Source: Balaenoptera acutorostrata (taxonomy: Eukaryota; Chordata; Mammalia; Artiodactyla; Balaenopteridae). Taken from it: a stretch of DNA of 64,000 nucleotides. Position 1 is the first letter of the stretch; each line of letters opens with the position of its first letter. Under the pieces are notes generated by a model, which was not told where the DNA came from, did no database searches, and saw only the letters and a program-made list of their open reading frames with translations. The position numbers and the translations under genes were made by a program. Where the stretch lies: NCBI RefSeq assembly GCF_949987535.1, contig NC_080075.1:45257536-45321535 (forward strand). Reading direction: 5' to 3'. Below are positions 57,330 through 64,000 of the stretch, in pieces.

Positions 57330-58519
57330 AAGTTTCTTTAGCATTTGTTGTAAAGCTGGTTTGGTGGTGCTGAATTCTTTTAGCTTTTGCTTGCCTGAAA
57401 AGCTTTTGATTTCTCCATTGAATCTGAATGAGATCCTTGCTGGGTGGAGTAATCTTGGTTGTAGGTTTTTCTCTTTCATCACTTTAAGTATATCCTGCCA
57501 CTCCCTTCTGGCCTGCAGTTTCTGCTGAAAAATCAGCCGATAACCTTATGGGGATTCCTTTGTATGTTATTTTTGTTTTTCCCTTGCTGCTTTTAAAATT
57601 TTTTCTTTGAATTTAATTTTTGTTAGTTTGATTAATATGTGTCTTGGTGTGTTTCTCCTAGGGTTTATCCTGTATGTGACTCTCTGTGCTTCCTGGACTT
57701 GTGTGACTATTTCCTTTCTCATGTTAGGGAATTTTTCCACTGTAATCTCTTCAAATATTTTCTCAGACCCTTTCTCTTTCTCTTCTTCTGAGACCACTAT
57801 AATTCGAATGTTGGTGCTTTTAGTGTTGTCCCAGACATCTCTGAGATTGTCTTCAATTCTTTTTTTTTTTTAATTAATTAATTTATTTATTATTTATTTT
57901 TATGGCTGTGTTGGGTCTTCATTTCTGTGCGAGGGCTTTCTCTAGTTGTGGCAAGCGGGGACCACTCTTCATCGCAGTGTGCGGGCCTCTTACTGTTGCG
58001 GCCTCTCTTGTTGCGGAGCACAGGCTCCAGACGCGCAGGCTCAGTAATTGTGGCTCACGGGCCCAGCTGCTCCGCGGCATGTGGGATCTTCCCAGACCAG
58101 GGCTCGAACCTGAGTCCCCTGCATTGGCAGGCAGATTCTCAACCACTGTGCCACTAGGGAAGCCCTGTCTTCAATTCTTTTCATTCTTTTTTCTTTATTC
58201 TGCTCCTCAGCAGTTATTTCCACCATTTTGTCTTCAAGCTCACCTATTCGTTCTTCTGCCTCAGTTATTCTGTTACTGATTCCTTCTAGTGTAATTTTCA
58301 TTTCACTTATTGTGGTGTTCATCTCTGTTTGCTCTTTAGTTCTTCAAGATCTTTGTTAAATATTTCTTGTATTTTCTCAATCCGTACCTCCATTCTATTT
58401 CCAAGATTCTGGCTCATCTTTACTATCATTACTCTGATTTTTTTTTCAGGTAGATTGCCTATTTCCCCTTCATTTATTTGGTCGTGTAGGATTTTACCTT
58501 GCTCCTTCATCTGTGACAT
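57330..58519 (-). pseudogene. Broken L1 ORF1, split by a SINE
   Basis: The N-terminal part, 58319-58519 (MSQMKEQGKILHDQINEGEI), and the next piece near 58190-58322 ([20 protein letters not shown]) are the coiled-coil half. The SINE at 57864-58165 follows. The C-terminal half, 57567-57797 (KIFEEITVEKFPNMRKEIVT), continues to ~57330. Homologous throughout to the intact ORF1 at 34734-35639. Frameshifts plus the SINE make it non-functional. Confidence 0.92.
57864..58165 (-). mobile_element. CHR-type SINE inside L1 ORF1
   Basis: Full-length copy with (AAT/AAAT)n tail at 57870-57900 and head at 58130-58165. Perfect 16-bp target-site duplication tgtcttcaattctttt at 57848-57863 and 58166-58181. Confidence 0.95.
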
Positions 58520-59798
58520 ATTTATTGCCGTCTCATTTTTCTTTTTTTTGATGAGTGGGATTGTGTTCCTATCTTACTGGTTGTTTGGCCTGAGGCTTCC
58601 AACACTGGAGCTTGTAGGCTGTTGGGTAGAGCTGGGCCTTGGTGCCGAGTTGAGAACCTCCGTGAGACCTCACTCCGTTGAATATTCCCTAGGGTCTGAG
58701 GTTCTCTGTTAGTCCAGTTGTTCGGATTTGGAGCTCCCACTGCAGGATCTTTGGCCTGACCCCTGGCTTGTGATCCAAGGTCCTGTAAGCCACGTGGGGT
58801 GGCAAAAAAAAAATGAAAAATAAGGAAGAATAACAAAGTAAAAAATAAAATTAGACTAGGGAACTAACAGATATGTTAAAAAGAATGTAAAAATAAAAAT
58901 ATAGATGAAACAACAACTGGAAGGTAAAACAGAACACAATAGTAAAAAAAGAGGAGGAGAAAAAAAAAAGGTATAAAAGGCCTTGGCTGTGGAGGGCGGG
59001 GCTTAAACAGGGGCGGGGCTTGGACAGTGGGCAGGGCCTATGCTTAGCACCCACAGGGCTGGAAAAGGCCCTGGGAGTTGTGGGGGGTGGGGCTTAGGCT
59101 CAGCGGAACAGAAGGGTCCCAGGCATGCCTCCTGCCTCTGGTCTCAGAGGGCAGGGGACCCCACCTAGGAGCCCAGCAGGCTTCAGGCTGAGTGGGCAGG
59201 GTAAACATCCTCTGCTCCTCTACTGCTCCTCTGGTCCCAGAGGGCCCCTCCCACCCATGTCTCCTGTTCTCCTCCTGGTCTCCCTCCTATGCCCCAAGGA
59301 CCCATGCGGCCTGGAGGGGACTTTGGAGGGCAGGGGACCAGCCTGGGAGCTCAGTAAATTTCCCAGGGTCGAGTGAGCAGGGCCAATGCCCTCCGCTCCT
59401 CTTCCACTCTTCTGGTCCTGGAGGGCCCCTCCCACCTGCCTCTCCTGTTCTCCCCCCGGCCTCCCTCCTATGCCCACAGGACCAAGAGGCCCCAGGGGGG
59501 CCCTCTGAGGGTGTAGGACCCAGCCCAGTTGGGCAGAGGAAATACTGAGTGTGCTCCTCCTTGATCTGAGCCCCGGAGTGTCCCTTCAGGTGTGGGAACC
59601 CCTCCCCACTCTCAGCCACCCCTCAGGGGCGCTGGTCCTGTCTGGCCTCCACTTCTCCTCCCCCCACATCTTACCAGTTCGCTTGGGGGTTCCTCCTGTC
59701 TCCTTGGGCATTGAGGTCTCCCACCAGCACCTGGCAGGCACCCTAGTTGTGTGGAGACACGAACCCCGCATCTTCCCACACCGCTGTCTTGACTCCTC
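58520..59798 (-). promoter_or_regulatory. L1 5'UTR with ~181-bp tandem units
   Basis: GC-rich leader. The phrase gagggcccctcccacc occurs at ~59238 and ~59419 with matching surroundings (ctcctgttctcc, cctccctcctatgccc), giving a period near 181 bp; a third, shorter copy begins near 59138. The frames of 60-127 aa in this region are products of GC-rich leader sequence, not genes. Confidence 0.8.
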
Positions 59799-59824
59799 AG
59801 ATGTCCCTCAGTGTTTCTAATTGA

Positions 59825-60090
59825 CAGCAATCTTTGTTTCTCTTTTGATGCTCAAATTGTCACAGTTTGAGAAGTAGGAGCCCCATCAAGTCCGTTCTTG
59901 TAGTCATTTTCATACATCTTTAAAAGTTAACCTTGCTTTCTAATGTCAGCAAACTATTCCAAGATGGTCTTGAGTTCTCCTGCACTGAACGTGGACTCAG
60001 TGGCTCTCTAAAGTACCCTGATTATCTTTGGTGGAGAATAATGTTAAAGACCAGACTCTGTATACTAGTGCTGCAGACTATATTGTTTCA
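59825..60090 (+). mobile_element. Ancient interspersed repeat, same family as 18310-19110
   Basis: ttgatgctcaaattgtcaca, gtaggagccccatcaagtcc and tggtggagaataatgttaaa share order with the copy at 18310-19110. Truncated on the left by the L1. Confidence 0.5.
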
Positions 60091-61095
60091 CAGGAGAACT
60101 GGCAGTAGATCCGAGTGACAAAAGAAAAGGGGCAATTTAAATCAGAGAAATAATTAGAAGAATCTCCAATTCCACAAAAAGGTCATTATTTCAATTTTGG
60201 TCTTTACTAAGGTTATTTTTCCCTTTCTCTGGTATGAGAGCTTCCTCATCTAAAATCCCCCCTCTCTTTTTATACCAACTTTAATAATAGTTTATAACTC
60301 TAGTTTGATAGTCATAGTTTGATATAACAATTACACATTATCATACCAAACCATATGTATTTAAAGTGAAGATTTGACCCCAAATTTAGAACTCTCAATT
60401 TTCCTTTTCACTCTTGGTCCAAGCATCTTGAATGGATGCAGGTCAAAATCATCTAACATTAACCTCACCAAATTTCTGAAAACAGAAAAAAAAAAAATAA
60501 GAACTTCTAATTTCCTTCTGGAGCAACATTTACAAAATAAATAATTCAGAATACACTGAGATATAGGATCCACATGAAATTATGTATAATCGTTGAAGGA
60601 TAATAATAAAGGGTATAATGTAGGCAAATATAATCTTTTGTAGTTCTATTTAAGTTTCACTTTTAGTACTCTATAATAACTATTTTTTTATTTCTCTTAT
60701 AATGTTTGTATAATGTTTATTTCTGCTTTTAAAAAGACATTCAGATAAATGTAGATATTCATTATTTCAATATTCTAATGAGTTAACTTTCCCAAATCTA
60801 ATTATAGTACCAGAATAAATAAACAAAATGATAATAAAAATTATCAGGCATTTTAACCAAAAATTTTATGTGCAACAGCTTTTGAAGGGCTGTTTAACTG
60901 CTTAGACACACGTGTACATGCACATCCTCACACAGAAACAATGTATATCTCACATCTGCACATCTAGATTGCAACATACTTCACATGTATTTTTATGTTT
61001 TCATTACACTTACATATTTCTTTATCTCAAGTTAGGAAGTGGTCTACTTGAGGTCCAGTAATTTCCCTCATGTAGGTTTCATTTTCACCAAAATA
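60091..61095. other. No gene recognised
   Basis: AT-rich sequence without a convincing frame. Confidence 0.5.
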
Positions 61096-61099
61096 TAAG

Positions 61100-61590
61100 T
61101 GGGCCAGCCAGACATCCAATTTGCTGCTTATGATTATATTGATGTCTGTTCCTATGTTTGTGTATTTCCACTGTTCTACCTTATTCCATTGTTTGACTAT
61201 TTTGCAATTTCTGTGTTCTACTAATGAACACTTATGCAGTTCTCCATTTTGCTATTATAGACACTGCTGCAATGACCATTCTAATACTTGACTCCTGAGA
61301 TAAAAAACATAAAAGTTTATCTAGATTATATTCTTGGGTCTTATGATATATTTATTTTCAAATTTACTAGAAAATCTCAAATTGCTTTCTAAAGTAGTTG
61401 TACCAGTTTGCAAGTTTATTTAAACACTATCACTGTGGTTTTAATTTTCATTTTCCTGACTACCAGTGAGCTTGAGTAGCGTTTCAAATGATTTTTTTTT
61501 TGCCAGTCTTATTTCCTACTTTGTGAAATACCTGTTGGCACCTGTTGCCAGTTTTTCTATTGGATCATCTGTCCTTTTTTATTGATAGTA
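61100..61590 (-). mobile_element. Ancient L1 3' region fragment
   Basis: Eroded minus-strand L1 ORF2 C-terminal words: gacactgctgcaatgaccat, ttgctttctaaagtagttgt, accagtttgcaagtttattt and gtggttttaattttcatttt, in L1 order. Confidence 0.75.
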
Positions 61591-61599
61591 ATTAATTCT

Positions 61600-62435
61600 T
61601 AACTGCCCATGGATGTCTCCAGCAGAGACTTCCAACACTACCTGAAAGATCTAAACTGCATCAAATGCACTAGAATTCATTGCCATCCCACTAGTAGACT
61701 CTGCTACTCTCTTTTCCTCAAAAGGCCTCCTGTCTCCTTAGTTGAGAAGTCTGGGAAGCCCAGGTCCTTCCTCCCATCAGTCTTGGGGAAGAACTTAGTA
61801 GATATTCTTTGTCAGGGATTGAGCACCCTCATAGATCCTTAATCTAAGCCTAGAATATTTCCTTCCTGACTCTCTGGATCTTCTTTCATTTCTAGCAAAA
61901 TGGGGGAGATCTTCCTTTTGACAGGGACTTGTTTGATTCTCATCCACCTATGTCTCGTTGCCTCTTTCAGTTTAACAGGGTTTGTTCTGGGCATTGTGAC
62001 TACTACCAGTGCAGGCCGTGGGGCCATGCCTCCACTTGTGGCCACTCATGCCTCTATCTCTGAGTACAAAGCTGTTCCCATACTCTCCTCCTCTCCCACG
62101 TACCTGGTACTGCTATATCCTGTCAAGTCCTTCACAAGATGGCAGTCTTCTTCTTCTCAACTCCTAATTTTTCCCCACTAGTATTAACATTTTATTACAT
62201 TTTCTGATTTCACATATTCTTACTGATTGACCTAATAGTTGTACTCCTCTAATACAATATATTTTCCCTCGGTAAAACTCTAAAGTGACCCAGATGTGAG
62301 AGAGGGAAGACGTTCTCAGGTTTGTAGCCTTGTAGAAATCGGGCACATCGCTAGCCATCCCCTTTATCTCACTTGACTTCAACCCAGCAAGGTTTTCTTC
62401 TTCCCTGAATAAGATCCTATTCAAAACACAGTAGT
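61600..62435. other. No gene recognised
   Basis: Frames of 68-106 aa on both strands (61609-62484) show no domain. The 93-aa plus frame at 61900-62181 begins MGEIFLLTGTCLILIHLCLV, a hydrophobic start, but has no other support. Confidence 0.45.
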
Positions 62436-62441
62436 TATGAA

Positions 62442-64000
62442 AGGAGGAGATCAAGGTGGCAGAGTAGGAGGACACAGAGCTCATCTCCCACCACAGACAT
62501 CAAAAATACCTCTACATGTGGAGCAGTTCGCACTGAAACAAACTGGAGACTGGCAGAATGACTCTCATACAACCAAGGCTGTAACGTGGAGTCAGGTAGG
62601 AAGGGAAGAGAAGTGATGAGGTTGGGACCTGTGCCCCTCGGAGGGGACACAGAAGAGGAGGGGGATTACATTGGCTTGAAGATCCTCCCTGGGGCGTGAG
62701 CAACTTGAACCATACGTTGGGTGCCCACGTCTGGGGCCCAACACTGGGAAGGATGAGTCCCCTTAGCTTATTTGAGAACCAATGGGACTGACAGCAGGGC
62801 TGTAAGAAGCCTAAACTCTGCTTGTGAAACACATGCACATGCTTGCTTACTCCTGAAGCAAGGCAGAAGCAGGCTAAAACTGCCTGGGACTCTGGCTGGT
62901 TTCCCAGAACTGCCCCAGCGTTTGCCCCCCGCCTGATGTGAGTGCGCGCTCCAGCCCATTTTGCTCCATGGTAGAGCTCCACACTAGGGCGAAGGCCGCT
63001 GCAGCTGAGGAGAGTACGCAGTTGTAGGAGACAGAGCCGGTTTGACGCAGCACAGCAGCAGTGGTGTTCGTGGGGGTGGCAGATTAGGAGCGGTCTGGAG
63101 CTCTGACTGGTGCTAGGACCATGCCAACGTGCATACCAGCCCACACTGAGTGCCCACTCCAGCCCTTCATGCTCCTCCGCATGAGGGTGGAACTGCCTCC
63201 ACTGAGGAGAGTATGCAGTTGAGGGGGACAGAGCCAATTCATACCTGACGCTCAGGGCTTCTGCTCCTGTGGGGAGCCGCACCCACCCCCATCAAGGTGG
63301 TACTGGCCACTGAGCAGAGGAGAAGCCCAGACTTACACTTGGCTCCGGCTCTAGCCTCTGCATCTCCAGCCCTACTTCCTACCAAGGTGATAGCTGCCAG
63401 CACACCCTGGGGGAAGACATGACTTGTGCTCACTGCAGATCCAGCTCTCCCACCAAAGCCACTGGGCACACGCAGACTGAATAGGAATGCTCCCTCACAA
63501 GGACACTCCTTCAAGACTGGGATAGGAAACTGTTTCACTTAATTTTATAGAGACAGAGAAAGTTAAGCAAAATGAAAAGAAAGAGGAATTAGTTTCCAAT
63601 GAAAGAACGAGAAAAAGATCCTAAAAAAAAAAAAAAAGCTAATAAAACAGATAAATAATTTACCAGATAAAGAGTTTGAAGCATTAGTAATAAAAATGCT
63701 AACTGAACTAAGGAAAAGAATAGATGAACACAGTGAGAATTTTAACAAGGAACTAGAAAATATAAAAAAGAACCAGTCAGAACTGAAGAATACAATAACT
63801 GAAATGAAAAACACACTAGAAGGAATTAACAACAGACTAAGTAATACAGAAGAACATGTCAGGGATCTGGAAGATGGAACAATGGAAATAACCTAATCAC
63901 AACAGCAAAAAGTAAAACAAATTAAAAAATGAGAACAGTTTAAGGGACCTCTGAGATAACGTCAGGCATACCAGCATTCACAATATAGGAGTCCCAGATG
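62442..64000 (+). mobile_element. L1 5' end (5'UTR and start of ORF1), runs off the window
   Basis: Starts ggaggagatcaaggtggcag, an L1 5' terminus, followed by ~1.1 kb of leader (acctctacatgtggagcagt near 62510). ORF1-like coding follows from ~63570. It is a different subfamily from the intact L1. The 256-aa minus frame at 62512-63282 lies antisense in this leader and shows no recognisable domain; I do not call it a gene. Confidence 0.85.
63570..64000 (+). pseudogene. L1 ORF1, N-terminal part, broken and cut by the window edge
   Basis: The frame at 63696-63896 reads MLTELRKRIDEHSENFNKEL and ITEMKNTLEGINNRLSNTEE, the coiled-coil half of L1 ORF1p (compare [20 protein letters not shown] in the intact ORF1). 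A stop (TAA at 63894) follows where the intact protein continues. Upstream in-frame stops precede it, so it is degraded. Confidence 0.8.

Larger units (their letters stand above)
53101..59798 (-). mobile_element. Near-full-length but inactive L1, carrying a nested SINE
   Basis: Minus strand: 5'UTR ~58520-59798 (5' terminus complement of GAGGAGTCAAGACAGCGG), ORF1 remnants, ORF2 remnants, and a ~450-bp 3'UTR from 53101. The 3'UTR is a different type from that of the intact L1. All ORFs are broken, so it is older. Short repeats at the ends (gagtgtttttt at ~53099, cagtgtttct at ~59809) may be a decayed target duplication. Confidence 0.93.

Noticed and set aside
62512..63282. 256-aa minus-strand frame
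   Set aside because: It lies antisense in the GC-rich 5'UTR of an L1; no domain, no conserved start, and composition explains the open length.

Overview
The window is mammalian nuclear DNA, intergenic or deep-intronic, with no intact host protein-coding gene that I can support. Six tRNA-derived SINEs carry the cetartiodactyl CHR signature (start like GGGCTTCCCTGGTGGCGCAG, tail (AAAT)n), most of them little diverged. I see no BovB or Bov-A and no Alu. This points to a cetacean, probably a toothed whale; the species assignment is inference.

Layout. 1-3110: 5'-truncated end of a very young L1 (minus), then an older L1 3' end carrying a SINE. 3111-7990: old sequence with L2 pieces, one solo LTR and one SINE. 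7990-10470 and 13430-15075: decayed L1 fragments (plus). 15354-17573: an L1 that keeps only its 3' and 5' ends, nested in an older L1. 17726-25760: mostly unrecognised sequence with an EIF1-family processed pseudogene, a MIR, an L2, a SINE, microsatellites and a palindromic DNA-transposon relic. 25760-29551: an old L1 split by a MaLR solo LTR (exact 5-bp target-site duplication), a 914-bp solo LTR (exact 5-bp duplication), MER5A and a second palindromic relic.

29552-36630 is the centrepiece: a full-length L1 on the minus strand with both reading frames open (ORF1 301 aa, ORF2 1272 aa), a 5'UTR with a 75-bp tandem repeat, and about 1.1 kb of extra non-L1 sequence beyond its 3' end. That extra sequence ends in AATAAA plus poly(A), and one 14-bp target-site duplication encloses the whole block. 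It is best read as an L1 insertion with a 3' transduction. The truncated L1 at 1-1484 is almost identical to it, so this L1 lineage has moved very recently.

36631-49130: old L1, MIR and L2 debris plus an isolated L1 5'UTR (39716-40756). 49147-51316: a SINE, a minisatellite, and an MLT1 LTR split by an RPSA processed pseudogene with one premature stop. 52801-59798: a SINE with internal repeats next to a near-full-length but broken L1 (minus), its ORF1 split by another SINE. 59800-64000: ancient repeats, then the 5' end of another L1 (plus) running off the window.

The elements do not form a pathway. The window records successive L1-driven events: L1 copies, SINEs and processed pseudogenes moved by L1 machinery, and LTR remnants. 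I found no operon, CRISPR array or new defence or metabolic system.
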